DNA of 64,000 bases. It comes from CAIXSC01 sp046349915. GTDB taxonomy: Bacteria > Planctomycetota > Planctomycetia > Pirellulales > Pirellulaceae. Made by a program: the position numbers and the translations under genes. The notes under the pieces are model-generated. The model was not told where the DNA came from and ran no database searches. It saw only the letters and a list, made by a program, of their open reading frames with translations. Of this stretch, positions 18,101 to 33,100 are shown one piece after another (within the stretch, counting starts at the first letter, position 1; each line of letters begins with the position of its first letter). The stretch spans positions 62,001 to 126,000 of the forward strand of contig JAXMBL010000004.1 in NCBI GenBank assembly GCA_046349915.1, given 5' to 3'.

Positions 18101-21100
18101 CGCCTGATGGAGGGGGGAATCTTCGAGTCACCATTAATGACGAGATTGCGCCAGAGGTGTCGCTCTCGGTCACCCACAATATCGAGGTGTTTGGAGGATT
18201 GGGAAACGATGAGATTCGCCTGGAGCGCTCGGACTCGTTAGGTGTGCCTTTTGGCTTGTATATCGACGGGCAGGAAGGGAACAACAATCGACTCGTCATC
18301 CAAACAGTTGCGGGGATAGCGAATCCGATCGTGCGCCGTCTTGGGCCCAATCCGGAGGGAACTGGGTACCTGGAACTAAAGAGTTGGCCCCGCAATCTCC
18401 AGATCTCGTACACGAATCTCGCGAACGCGGGTCTGTCGTCTGAAGTGATCACACCCGGCGTGGAATTGCCGAATCTGCCCTATTGGCAACCTGTGGGGCC
18501 GGCGCCGGTGCTCGGCGCGACCGATGCCAGTCTCGCGTGCCGAGAAGTCAATTTGCTTGCCCTCTGCGACAATCCCACCGTGGGCACGGTCACGACGGTT
18601 GCCTTGCACCCCACGGACGCCAATATCGTCTTCGTGGGAACGGCGAGTGGAGGAATCTGGCGCACCGATAATGCACGTGCTCCCGTCGACGGGCGCGACA
18701 ACAATGGCAATGGTCGGATCGACGAGCCGGAAGAAACGCCCACCTGGAGGCCGCTGACTGACTCTATTCCCACCTCCTATGTCAGCAGTCTGGTGATCGA
18801 TGTCAATGACGTGCGGATTGATCCCGATGGCACTCGACATTACGACACGCTCTACGCCGGCGTCGGCTCGCCGCGAACCAGCCAAGGTCTCTTCGATGCA
18901 GTGCATGAGTTTCAGTTGCTGAGATCGACCGATGGCGGCCGCCATTGGTCGCCGTTGCACACCGGCGGCCAAGCGTTGAGCGGCGCACTGACTTCTCCAG
19001 TCTTGATCTCAGCGATTCTGCCGCGACGCGATGCGCAAGGAAACCCTGAAGTCTTGTTCAGCCTCGCGGGCGTCGACGCGTCGTTCCTAGATCCGCGTGT
19101 AGCGCCCGAAGAAGGAGGGCTGATGCAATGGAAAGACGGCGCGATCACGAAACTCTCGGGAAGCGGAAATCTGCCCGAGGGACCGGTGACCGATGTGATC
19201 GCCGATCCGACGCAACCTGAGAGACTTTATGTCGCATTAGCGGGAGGTGTGACGTTTGCTCGGCGGCACGAATCCTTCGCGGAGAGCAAGGGCATCTATC
19301 GTTCCGACGACAACGGCTTAACCTGGGTGGCGGTCAACCAAGGAATCGAACTGGAAGAGGACACTGATGGTTGCGACAACGACTTGGATTCGAGTCAGGG
19401 GAGTTATCTCGCGGACGATGACGCCGTAGTCCCCGCGCCTCCTGGAATGACAGGACAAGCCGACCCTCACGAGGGAATGCAGATGGCGCGACGCATCCGA
19501 CTGGCAGCGGCGCCAAGTCCTGTTCCCGGCGCGCCGGCCATCGTATACGCCGGGATTGTGTCGCCCGAATTCAGGGCCGCGAATTCGCTGGCTCACTGCG
19601 CGACGCTGATCTCGTCTTACTACGAAGTGCGCGGATTGTTCCGCACCGATAATGCGGGAGGAGCTTGGACGAGAATTGCTTTGCCAAGCAGCAGCGAGGG
19701 CGCTGCTGACGGTCTGGACAACGATTCCGATGGCCGGGTGGATGCCGAGGATCCGGATGAAGCGACTGCGTTTCGCTTGAATGCGGGGGTGAGTTCACAG
19801 CCCTATTTGTCGCTGATGGTCGATCCCGCGAATCCGCAGTTGATCTATGTGGGCGGGGACCGTCAGCCATCGGCGCCCGAGGGGGCGGCGACAAACGATC
19901 TGGGCTGTTCCTCATCATCGGCTCGTCTGTTTCGAGGCGTTGTTGCCAACAACTCGGTTACTTGGGAGCCGTTGGTATGCGACAGCGCTGGAGGCACATC
20001 GCCCTTCCGTGGTTCGCGTCAACTCGTTCTGGATGCGAGTGGGGAAATTCTGGAAGCGGACGATGGAGGCGTGTATCGGCTGACTTCCGTATCGCTTGCA
20101 AACGCCCGACGCTGGGTCTCAAGCATCGGCAACCTCCAGATCTCTGAACTCGACGCCATCGCCTACGCTTCTCTGGGCGATCATTTGACCGCCACGTCAA
20201 GCGTGGGAACGGTGAGCCAATCGCGGACAGGCACCTCCGAATGGCGACACGACTCTGTCGGTCCCCAGGGAGATGGAACGGCGAGCCGCGGTCTTCAGGT
20301 GGCCGCCGCCACGGTGACGAACAATGGCGAGCAGGCAACGTCCTTCGAGTACTCGATCGAAGCGTCGCTGAACGGCGAGTGGTATCTCCGCAAGACGATC
20401 ACTAGCGACGGCATCTCAACGTCAACCTTCCCCGCACTCCAAGTGCTTGGCGCGGAACGCTATGACGAAGCGGGTGTTTACCAGAGCTTGAGTTTTGCCC
20501 GAATCGCTCCTTCGGGACGACGCCTGGAACGATTTGACTCCGACGCAACGCCGATTTTGGCGGTGAACGCCGTTGGTGGCAGCGGCGAGCGTCTGCTGGT
20601 TGGGACGGACGCTGTGTATGAATCGTTGGATGGCGGTGAAACGTGGACCACCGATGTAACGTGTGATTCTCCTGAGCAACAGGGTGACTCTCCGTGTGAA
20701 CCTGCGAGTCATTGGGGCGACATAACGGCCTTGCTCTATGGCGGCAAGGCGCCCGATCCTCAATCGCCTCATCAGTTGATCGATCATCCCGATGTTATTC
20801 TCGTCGCGAATCGTGGCGCTGACCGGCTACTACTCAGAACGGAGACGGGAGGGAGTTTTCGGGCAGTGCCCGGCTTCCCCGGCCAAAACATCCTCGATAT
20901 GGCGTTTGATCCCGAGGATTGGCATACGGTATACGTTTTGGCGGACAACCGCGTTTATCGGGGCGCCGGTTTGGGAGGCGAGGTTCGCTGGAGTGACATT
21001 ACGGGCAATTGGAAGAGTAACTCCGTCGACGGCGCATCGCCATCCTCACCTCTGTCGCTGCGTTCGCTCGAAGTGATCCGAGGCCAGAGTGAGAATCTGC

Positions 21101-24100
21101 CGCAGAACTCGCCCCAATTCAATGTGGTCTTTGTGGGCGCGTTGGACGGCGTCTACAAAGCACTGGATTTTCAGGGCGACGCGACCTTCTGGGTGCAATA
21201 CGGTCAAGAGTTGCCGCGAGTGGAAATCACCGATCTGGATTACGATCCGGTGGATGATGTGTTGATCGCCAGCACTTTTGGCCGCGGCGCCTGGAAGACG
21301 TACGAGGTGTCGCGGCGAGCAATTCAGATTGACGAATTGCGCATCCGCGGCACGTCGGGCGATGACTCGGTGCGACTTGACTTGGATGATTCACGGCAAT
21401 TTCTATTCGTTCGCTTGAATGATGGCGAGGTGCACTCGTTACCGCTTCGCGCGTTGTACGGAATTAACGTGATGACCGGCACGGGCGACGATGTCGTGGA
21501 CATAGATCTGTACGGCCAGTTCTCATTACCTTTGGGAATCACGGTCGATGGCGGAGAGAACGGACTCGATACGCTCCGAGTGCACGAGCAGAACTTGCGG
21601 GGGATTGATATCAGCAAACCCGTAATCGGTCCCAATGATTCAGGCTTGGTAACCTTCCGTGTGAAACCTTACCCTCTGACGATTGCTTGGACGGATGTGG
21701 AGCGTCTGGGGGAATTCCGTGAACCATCACCCTCGCCTGTCACTGTCGAACGTTTGCCTGAATGGGTTCCTCAAGGCCCAGGGCCGATCCTGGGCGGCCA
21801 ATCACAGCGGATTAATTGTGTCGTGGGAGTAGATCCCCCGCTCTGCGACAACCCGGTGTCGGGCGCTGTGACCAGCATTGCCGTCAGTCCAGATCCGGAC
21901 AATCAGGACCTCGTTTTCGTGGGGACCGCCAATGGCGGAATCTGGCGGACCGAGAATGCCCGCATCGGAGTGGATGGAATCGACAACGACCAGAACGGTA
22001 TGGTCGATGATCCGAACGAAACGCCCTCATGGACTCCGTTGACCGATCACTTGCCGTCACTCGCCATCAGTGCGTTGACGTTCGATCCTTACGCTCTCGA
22101 AATCGATCGCTTCGGCGACTTTCATTACAACACGCTTTACGCAGGCGCCGGGCGAGTCTCGAGTGGCGCCGGATTTCGAACCGATACCGGACTCTACCGG
22201 ACGACTGATGGCGGCGCGACATGGGAGATCCTGGGCGAGAACACGTTTGCTGGCTTGACGGTGACCAAGATCGTCGCCACTCGCGGCGAAGCGGGAGTGC
22301 CTCGCATCTTCGTGGCCACGATGGACGAGGATCTCGAAACGCTGCGACAAACACGCGATGATCGCAGCGGCCTGTATGTGAATGAAGACGCGACGGGACA
22401 GCGGTGGCGCAGAGTCTCGGGAGCGGCAGGGGGTCTGCCCAACGGCAGTGTGACCGATCTGATACAAGACCCTGCTCTGCCATCGCGACTGTACGCGGCC
22501 ATTTCAGGCAATTTTGATGTCGATGGCAATGCTGGCGATTCTTCGACGGCTGCCGCGGGAGACTTGATTCCCTGGGCGAACAAAGGGGTCTATCGCAGCG
22601 ACGACGGCGGCGCGACGTGGCTCAACGTTTCGTCCAGTTGGGTGATGTCAGAGGATACGGACGGCTGCGACAACGATGGGGATGGTCGCCGTGACAACTC
22701 GCCGCCTAGCACGTCCGACCGGCAGGAAGGTTTGCAACGAAGCCGTCGCATTCGCCTGTCGGCGGGGAATAGCGGCGCGCCAGGAGAGACAACGTCTGTT
22801 TTTGCCGCCGTGTTGTCGGATTACTTCAGTTCGGACGGCGGTGCGCCCCGTTGCGTGAATCCACGTATCGAGGGAGTTTTCCTGCGCAACTTGTTCCACA
22901 CTTCGGATGCTGGCCAAACTTGGTCTAATTTGACGTTGCCGACTACGCCTGAGGGGGCCGTCGATCAGATCGACAACGATGGAGACCAGCTTCAGGATGC
23001 CCAGGATCCCGATGAGGCGTCCTTCTACGGAGTCTTGGCGGCAGGGCAAGGAGACCGACACTTCTCGATGGTTGTCGATCCCGCAGATCCCAATGTTGTT
23101 TATCTCGGAGGCGACCGGCAACCCACCGAGACGAGCACCAGTGGTTGCTCCACCTTCACGGGTCGGATCTTTCGAGGCGATGCCAGTACGGCGAATGTTC
23201 AGTGGCAGTCGCTCGTCTGCGGCGAGTTGGAAGCGGGCGGTTCCGCGCCGCATGCCGATTCGCGTTTCATGGTCTTTGACGCCCATGGCGATCTACTTGA
23301 AGCGAATGACGGCGGCCTTTACCGCTTTGGCCGACCCGACAACGCGTCGCGTCGTTGGATGTTCCTAGGCGGGGATATGGAAATCGCCGAGGTCTATGCG
23401 GTCGCCTACGACAATGTGAATGACATCCTGCTGGGCGCGTTTCAAGATGTGGGCGCCGCTGCTCAACGGGAACCCGGTGACTCCCGTTGGGATGCATATC
23501 AGTTGGGCGACGGTGTCTCCGCGGCCGTCGAACCAATCTACGATCAGGCGGGCCAACCGGTCGGCGCTTATCGATACACGGCCTTCCAAGGAATTGGCAA
23601 CCTCACTCGCCGCTTCTTCGACGCCAACAATGCGCCCGTGGGAGTTGCGGTGGAGATCGGCCTGCGAGTTCTGGGGACGGGCGCCCCGTCCGCGAGACGT
23701 CGCCTTACCGAAGGCGGAAGCTGCGATCCCAAACAGGGTGCGCTGGCGTTCGACTGTTCGTTGGATTTCTTCTCACACGTCGTGCTTGATTCCGTTTCCG
23801 ATCCCGCGCTAACGGGGCAACACCGTCTACTAGTCGCCTCGAATTTTCTCTACGAGTCGTTTGACCGAGGCGACACGCTGATACCGCTGCTGGGTCCCGT
23901 GCCAGCCGGTGGCTTGGGTTCGACTCATGCGATCGGTCGAGTTTCCTCATTGCTGTACGGAGGAACTCAGGCTGGCGTAGCTAACCCCGACGTGATCCTG
24001 GCCGCCGTGGGCGGAGTTGATCGGCTCGGAGTCAATTGGCCCACTAAACTCTGGCTACGATCGACCGCGGGTGGTACTCTCTCGCCCCTGCCCACCGATC

Positions 24101-27100
24101 CCGAGCACAAGTACCCAGGCGGCGTCATTCGCGCGATGGCGTTTGATCCCGACGATTGGCGGACTGTCTATGTGGTGGATGCGACCAATGTCTATCGAGC
24201 AACGAACCTGGGACCGCAGGTGAAGTGGGAGCGAATCACCGGAAACTTGACGCCTTCGATCTTGTCGGATGTGGTCGTCGTAGCAGATCCCATCTCCCAT
24301 CAAGACGTTGTGGTGGTTGCCGGTAATCAAGGAGTGTTCCGGGCTGTGGCGCCGAATCTCGCCGCGAGCCATTGGGTCCAGGTGGGAACGGAACTGCCCC
24401 AGGTCTTCGTCGCGGATCTCCACTATGACGAAGTGGACGATCTGCTGATCGCGGGCACTAACGGCCGCGGCATTTGGACGCTTCCCAACGCGCTGACCGC
24501 GTTGCGCGATGAAGCGCGGATCCTCATCGATGCCGGTAATGGTGCGAACGAAATCGTAGTGTCCATCGATCCCATCAACCCGCAATTGATGCGAATTCAG
24601 GTCGATCAAGAACCAGCCCAACTCGTCCCTTGGCGCAGCATCAGTGCACTCGTGGTGAACGGCGGCGAGGGGGACGATACGCTGGTCATCGACACCACTT
24701 ATGGGCAAATCGAGCTCGGCCAGATTGTATTCGATGGCGGTCCAGACTCGCCCGATTCAACTAACTCCATCGTACTGCGTGACGTCTCCTTTGCGACCTC
24801 CATTCCCGAAAACTTGTCGCCCGATGCGAACGGCGCCGGTCGATTGACTCTTAGCGCCCTGGGCCAAAAGACGCAAGTCGCCTATACGAACGTAGACTTC
24901 GTGATCGACGAGACAGGAGGCGCGTTCGGTCCGATGTGGCGACAACTGCGTCAACTCGCCGGCGGCTTGGCGGGAATCGCGACGGCATCCCAGCAATGGG
25001 CAGACCCTTCCCTGCTCTCCAGTTACATGCCGCTGCTGGGCGATTCGCTCGGACGTGCACTGTTGGCTCAGGAGCCGCTGGAGTTCGAGCCCATCCTCTT
25101 CCCCGAAGGTCAGGAGAATGAGAATGAGAATGGCGCGGAAGCACTTCTAGCCAGCGGGTCCGCGGGCTCAACCGATCTCATCTCCCGTCTGCTGGCCGAT
25201 GCCGGATTCTCACTGGAAGAATTAGGCTACTCCGTGTTGACGTTTGCCGAACTGCGCGAGCGTCTTGATGGATTGGATGAAATCGCAGGCAACGTTTCGT
25301 ACGAGTTTAATGAGTTTGGCGTGCGCTTCGACATGACCGTGTCGCGGGAACTGAGCGGACGGGGCGAGTTGGATTTACGCGGTCTTGGCGGTGCGGTGAA
25401 TATCGGCGGGCAGGTGGATGTGTCGGCCAACGTTGCGCTGCACTTGGTATTCGGCCTCGATGCCGATGGATTCTATGTCGATGCTGAGGGAGATCCGGAA
25501 CCGGAACTGACGGTGAGCCGGTTTCGCCTGGAAGGAGATGTTTCCGGGAGCGGCCGACTGGGAATGCTGGAGGTCGAGCTAGTCGATGGCGCGCTGGTCG
25601 TCGACCCGCGAGTGCATTTGAGCGTGGACTTGCGCGAACCTGGACCGGATCCTCTCACACAGCAAACAGATGGACGAGTGCGCGGTTATGAGTGGACACA
25701 GTCGGAGTTGTTTGACGCGACCTGGTCGGGCAATCCCGTGGGAGAAGATCTCACGTTCCATGGGCAGTTTGAGGTATCGCCTGTCGAAGAAGGGCAAGCC
25801 GCGCCATTCGCCTTACAGCCCGGTTGGGTCGCGTTTCATTGGTCTGATATCAGCCTGCCTCAGCTCGAGTCGCTCGCTGAATTATCGGCGACGACGCCGA
25901 CGAATCAGATTGATGTCGGCGGTCAGGAATTACTGCAATTCCTGCGCACGACGACGGACGAGTGGCTGGCGGGTTGGTCTTCGTTCGCTAGCCAACTTCC
26001 CCAGTTGTCGCAAGTCGACGTGTTGGCCGTCAATCTGGGAATCGCGAAGACGACGTTGGGCGAGATCTTCGAGTCGTCTCCCGACGCATATCGTATTGAG
26101 AATGCCTCATTAGTCTATGTGTCGAATGCAACGCCAGTGCTTGAACGCTTCGAGTCGACGATTGTTGTGAGCGAGCCTCAGTCGCTACTACGCGCGGGGG
26201 TGCAAGCGGGCGATGTGCTGTCGTATACAGATAAGGTGGGCAGGCGAGTCGCGGATGCGGTGATCGAGTCGGTCACTGCCAATGGGCTGACTTTAAGTTT
26301 CACGGGTGCCGCGGATCGAGCGCCACGTTCCGTGAACCCTGACTTTCAGATTCAGCGTCAAGGGACGCTCGCGAACCAGTTTGGCACGTTGGTACAGCAG
26401 GCGTTCGCGGAAGCCAACGCGCCGACGCTCCAGGATCTCGCCCGCCGACTCGCCGCGCTCAGCCAAATGCCAGCGAGTGTCATTGAACTCTCGAGTAGCG
26501 GAACGGGAGAGAATCGTGTTGTTGAACTTACGGCGAAGATTGATCCCGGGCCGATGACGTTTCGTCAGTCGCTCGATCTATCCGCCGTGGTGCCTGGCCT
26601 GACTTTATCGTCGCCCCAAGACAACTTTGTCTTTACGATGGACACGTCGTATCGGCTCCAGACAGGAATGCGTCTTGGTTCCGAGATTCCCTTTGGCGAA
26701 CGATTCTATCTCAAGAGCGACTCGGCGCCTGAATTCACCGTGAACGTGCAGGCTCGGATCGACGATCCCGCGTCGCCAGGAGTCGTCGGGTTCCTTGACG
26801 TTCGTTTACTGGAAGACCCATCGCTGATAGTCAATGACGGGGTGACGCTACAAGGGACTGTTTCGTTGAACCTTGTGGACTCAGGCGTCGAAGCCGCGGA
26901 TGGTCGAATAAGCGTGACGGAGTTGTCGACTCGCGACCGAAACACCCTGGCTGGCATGGTGCGGTCGACAGTGGACATGGTTGCTGACATCGACGGCTTG
27001 CAACTTCGAGCCAACGTGCCGGGCGCCATCGCGCCTCAACCGCTGCTCATGTCACTGGACGGCGCAACGCCCCAAGGACGCATCACGAGCGTCGAAGCGC

Positions 27101-30100
27101 TGGGCGACCTGCCGCAACGCGTGCGGTTGGCAAATGTCGCGACGTACACCAACTACAACAACATCCAAGCGAACGGGGTGATCGATATCCTGAACGCTCT
27201 CGAGCAACGTCTGACGGAGCTTAGTTCCTCGGGCGCGTTTCAAGTCAATCTTCCCTTACTGAACGTTGATCTGGCAGGAATGATCGACGTGGGACAGATC
27301 TTTGGCGATCGCTTGGGAAACTCAGACCCCAGCGCGACGGCTGCATCGTTGCAGTCGCTGCTTCGCTCGCGATTCTCGAACGTCCAAACAACGATTTCGG
27401 CAAGCGACTTAAGGTTTGCGATTAGTTTTCCCATTCCTCTTGTTCACCAGTCACTCCCGTTAGCCCTGGACTTAGGAGGCGCACTTGGCGGTTTAGTGTC
27501 AGCCAACGCCAGCGGTCAGGTGCAGGTGGATGTCGACGGAAACGTTCAGTTGACCTTCGGCATCAGCACGACGCCTGCGTTGAATGTACTGGAACGCGGA
27601 TTTGTCGCGATGGATGGGACGAGTCGCGTGACGGCCAGACTGACGGCGAATGCAGGCTACGACTTGAACGGGGACAATGTGCTGTCGGCGGTGGAAGGAA
27701 CGCCGTTGCAGTTTGACGTGGGCCTCGGGCCGTTGCCGGTGCTAGGAGTGAGAGACGCCCGTGTCTATCTCAATGCGGAGTTCGGCGCGCAGTGGCGTAC
27801 CGCGTCGGGAAAAAGCACGTTGCAGCAAATTGGCGAGGGGCTGTTCAGCGTCGAAGGCGCGTTCGCGGGAAAACCCTATCAGGGCACGCTGCAAGCCGTG
27901 CTTCCCCTGGATGGAAACGGCGATGGCGTGGTGAACCGTGATCCTGCCCAGTTAGCAAGCACCGACGCGTGGGTGGATGTCGCCGGAAACCTCGCCAACC
28001 TCACGGGCGGATTGCAATTCATTTCGGACCCGAACCGGCCCGCGCATCACACGGGACCCGTCGCAACGCCCGGCGCGACAGGGCTCGACGATCCGTTAAC
28101 CCTGGCCGAACTGAACGCGATATCGAGTACGCAGATTGTCGTCGGGTCATACAACGTCGCGGGGTTACTCGAAGCGCTAACGTCGTTCGATCCCAATCAG
28201 CTCGCCGATCTGTTGAATGGACTAGATGGCTTCCTGAACACGCTGGAAGTGCTGCTGGACCGTTTTATCCTGGTCAAGAAGCTGCCATTGATTGGCGATA
28301 AGCTGGCGGACGCTGTCGACTTTGTGGATGAACTGCGGCAGTTTATCGCCGAAGCACGACAGGCGCCCAATCTGGCTTTGGACGTCGTCAAGCAGAAGCT
28401 GTTCGAGACGTTGGGACCAGCGGGCGCTGGGTTGTTAACGCTGACCGATCTTAATCAGGATGGCGCCATTGGCTGGCAGGACATCTCGGTCGATACGACG
28501 CGCGCGGGACAACCGGTCGCCAACGTATCCAGTGCGGATAGGATTCAGTTCAATCTGCTGTTGCACAAAGATCTCGCACGGTTCTCGTTGCCCATTGATT
28601 TCGATCTGGGTTTTGATGCGGTGGGGCTGGAGTTAAAGCCGGGTTCGCGCGTCAACTTGGATGTCGGTTTGGACTATCGGCTCGGCTTCGGCGTGAGTCG
28701 CAGCGATGGGTTCTATTATGTCACCGAGGGGCCGGCGATTCCGGGGAGATTGGCGGCCAATGAAGATCTGAAAATCAGTTTCAGCGCGACGATTCCCAAC
28801 TCGGAGTTTGAGGGAAATCTGTTCTTTCTGCGCGTGCTGGTACAGGATGGCATACCGTGTGCGCCGGAAGGAACGATTTGCAACACGTTGATGTCGGGAT
28901 CGATCAGCGCCGATTTCAAGGATCCCATTCACCCGGATGGACGCTTGACGTGGACCGAATTCGCCGCGTTGCCGCAAGCATCGCTGTCCGATCTGGTGAG
29001 CGCCGCGGTGAATGTCGCGACCGATATCAACTTGAGGTTGCGAGCCGATTTTGGCGACGCCGCGTTCCCGGATCTGGCCGCCGACTTTCATCTGAATTGG
29101 ACGACTTCCGCGGACACGACCTCGGGGCCGTTGGGAGGCGCCGCGCCCCTGGTTGAGTACCGCAACGTCCGGCTCGGCGTCGGCACGTTCTTCAGCGAGT
29201 TTCTGAAGCCGATCTTTGACACGATCGATGGAGTGCTGGCGCCCGTCCGACCAGTGCTGAACATGGTGCGGACCCCTCTGCCCGGTTTCTCGGACCTGCC
29301 GCAATCGATTATCAGCGCGGCCCAATTGGACAGGTATCCACCCGCGAAGGAAGTCACGTTACTCGACCTCGGCAAGCTGTTCTTCCCGAGCGATCCCTTG
29401 TTTCAGACGATCGAGGTGATCGATCGACTCGACACGATTGTCGCGAAGATGCGGCAAGCGCCCAGTGCCAGCGTGGAAATCCCGATTGGCGATTTTCGAA
29501 TTCAGGATGACGTTCGCGCCCTAAGAGATCTGCAACAAATTGGCGTGGCGGCGATCAGCGACCTCTTGAATGAGCTTGATCAACTGAGCGGCGAGTTCGG
29601 CGATTTTGTACGGGAATTAATGAATGAAACGGAATTGGGCTCGGTGGCGCTCGGACAACAACGCCCAATCTTTGTGTTTCCGTTGATCGAGCATCCGGAG
29701 ACAGCCATACGACTGTTGTTGGGTCAGCCGGTGAATTTGTTCGAGTTCAATCCGCCGATTCCCAATGTCAACCAACCGATCAAGTTGCCGTTTCGTCTCG
29801 GACCTCTGGTCGTCGGGCTAGAGGGATTGCTCAAGGTCGATTTTCACCTCAGCTTCGGCTTCGATACCTACGGAATTCAACGCGCATTCGAGACGGGTGA
29901 CGCGGGTCGCGTCTTTGCGGGATTCTTCGTCAGCGACACTCAGAACCCTGACGGCACGGGGCCGGACGTGCCGGAAGTGTCGATCCAGGCGAACATGGGA
30001 GTCTTCGGCGGCCTGGACATCTTCTTGGCTGACTTCACCGTGCGCGGCGGAGTGTTCACTGATCAATTGAAGTTGGACTTGTACGATCCGCCAACGAGTC

Positions 30101-33100
30101 GAGATGGCCGCATTCGCCCCGACGAGTTCGGTGAGAATTTTCCGACATGCGTTTTTGAGTCGAGTGGATCGTTGAGAACGGGGCTCTATGCGGAAGCGGC
30201 GATCAAGATTGATCTCGGCTTCAAGGAGATTCGTAAGACGATCTTCTCGCACCCGTTCGACGAACGTACTCTGCTTGATCTGTCGCAAAGCTGTGACCCA
30301 GGCAAGCAACCACCGCCGCCGCCAGTGCTGGCCACGAACCTTGGCAATGGAGTTCTGCGATTGAATATGGGGCCGTTTGCGTCGGCGCGTGAACGCGGGG
30401 ATCTGACGGACGGCGACGAAGTGTTCACGGTAGCGCACGTCTCGTCGTCCCAGGAAGGCGAGGTGGTCGAGGTGCAAGCCTTCGGCCTTCGCCAACGATT
30501 CTCCGGTGTAACCCAAATTTATGCGGAGGGTGGCGTCGGCAACGACCGCATCGAGCTTCTTGAGGGCGTCATCTCCACCAGCGAACTCTGGGGCGATATG
30601 AAGAACCCAGGAGGCAATTTCGGTAATGACGTGCTGATGGGAGGCGATGGGGCGGCTCAACTGCACGGCGGCGCGGGTGACGATCAATTGTTTGGACGCG
30701 CTGCCGCCGACCAATTGTATGGCGACGAGGGAAACGACGTGCTGAGCGGCGCGGGCGGCAACGACCGACTGGAAGGCGGCGTCGGTAACGATCAATTGCG
30801 GGGCGGCGATGGCGAAGATCTCTTGCAAGGCGATCAAGGAGACGACCAGCTATTCGGCGAGTCGGGAGATGATCAGCTGTCCGGCGGTTCGGGAGATGAC
30901 TTAATCGCGGGCGACTCGGGTAATGATTTCCTGGAAGGATTCGATGGCGATGACGTACTGGATGGCGGTGAGGGAAACGACCAACTGTCTGGGTTCACGG
31001 GTCGCGACCAATTGATCGGCGGCGCGGACGACGATCTGCTTTTCGGCGACGAAGATGACGATACTCTGTCGGGCGGCAGTGGTCGGGACACGTTGTTGGG
31101 AGGAGTTGGGGACGACTCGTTGTATGGCGACGCGGACTCCGACGTGCTGGACGGCGGCACGGGAGGCGATCTGCTAGACGGCGGCGATGGCGCGGATGAC
31201 TTACAGGGCGGACTCGGGCCAGACAGGCTGTACGGCGGCGCCGAGAATGACCGATTGCGCGGCGGAAGCGACGATGCTTCGGATCTGTTGGCGGGCGGCA
31301 GCGGCGATGACAATCTAGATGGCGAAGGAGGAGCGGATGTCGCTTATGGCGAGGGTGGCAACGATGTCATCTACGGTCAGGCTGGCAATGATCGCCTGAA
31401 TGGCGGTGATGGCGACGACACCATCGACGGCGGCGACGGCGACGATCAAATTGCGGGCGATGAGGGCGGCGACACGCTTCGGGGAGGATCTGGTATTGAC
31501 TCGCTGACCGGCGGCGCCGGCAACGACCGACTCGACGGCGGCGATGACGCCGATGTCCTCCTGGGCGGTGATGGAAACGATTCGATCACTGGCGGCACAG
31601 GGGCCGATGACCTCCAAGGTGAAGATGGCGACGATACTCTGGAAGGACAAGCAGGCAGCGACTTGATCACGGGAGGCGCTGGCAATGATCGACTCGACGG
31701 CGGATCAGGCAACGACCTCTTGTACGGTCGTTCCGGCGCGGACCTGCTGATCGGAGGCGAAGGGGATGATCGACTTTGGGGTGACGAGGGGAACGATACG
31801 ATCGATGGCGGCAAGGGAGTCGACCAACTGTCGGGCGGCGCGGGAGACGACTTGTTGCTCGGCGGCGAGGGTCGCGACAACATCGAGGGCGACCAAGGAA
31901 ATGATCAACTGATCGGTGGACCAGGGAACGATATTCTGGTGGGAGCCGAAGGAGACGATCAACTCTGGGGTGGAATCGAGAACGATTTCCTCTACGGAGG
32001 CGTTGGTCAAGATCTTCTCTACGGCGAGGAAGGCGACGATTATCTGGAAGCGGGCGCTGGCGATGATCAAATCTCGGGCGGGTGGGGCGAAGACCTACTG
32101 GTCCAAATCGCCAATGCCGATCAGACGCTGGCGAATCACTCGCTGGATGGACAAGGACACGACACGTTCGACGATATCGAGCGAGTGCATCTGTACGGCG
32201 GCGCTGGGAACAACTCGTTCGATGTCAGCGAATGGACTTCGAGCGGCGCGCAGATCTTCGGCGGAGGCGGGAACGATCGCCTAGTGGTCTCGCGCGATTC
32301 AGATTTCTGGCTCAGCGATTGGTTGATTCAGGTTTCTTGGGGCGGCGTGATCGGACTCGATTCGATCGAGGATGCGTCTTTGACCGGCGGGTCTCTGCCC
32401 AATCGATTTGACTTGACGAACTGGCATGGAACGGTCTTGGTCGACGGCAAGGAAAGCGCCGACCGGGTCGAGTTGCGCGACGTGCAATCCCTGGTCTTAG
32501 TCAACGGACAGTGGATGCGTAGCAATGGCGGCCCTATCGGCTTGATCGCTGTCGAAGCGGTCGCCGTCTGGGGAACTCCGGATGACGATGTGCTTGATGC
32601 GCGGGGCTTCTCGGGAACCACCGAGTTGTTTGGGCTCGATGGAAACGATGCCTTGTATGGAGGATCGGCCAGCGACCTTTTGGATGGAGGACGAGGTTCC
32701 GATCACTTGCTGGGCGGCGCGGGCGATGATCGCATGTTCGCGGGCGGAGGCGTCGTCGAAGTGCTCGAAGGCGAAGAGGGCGACGACATCCTCGAAGGTT
32801 CGCCCGATGGACAGGATCAACTCAAGGGCGGGCCAGGACGTGATCGAATCGATGGGCATGGCGGCAACGATATCATCTGGGGAGACGCTGGCGATGATGT
32901 GCTGCTGGGAGGCGATGGAGATGACACGATTATCGGCGGGCCGGGCGCCGACTTGATTGTCGGCGGCGCCGATCAGGATCTCTTGTACGCCTTTGAAGTG
33001 GACATCGCAGGCGCGGGGCTTGTGACCGACGATCTGGCGGTCAATGTCGTGTACGGTGACTCCGCGGGAAGTTCGAACTCGTCGGCAGGCAACGATCGAC

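Noticed and set aside
29818..32126. Long reverse-strand open frames opposite the RTX array and its flank
   Set aside because: They arise from the repeated Gly-Gly and Asp codons of the array, which rarely give stops on the other strand. Their translations are low-complexity and carry no start signals.
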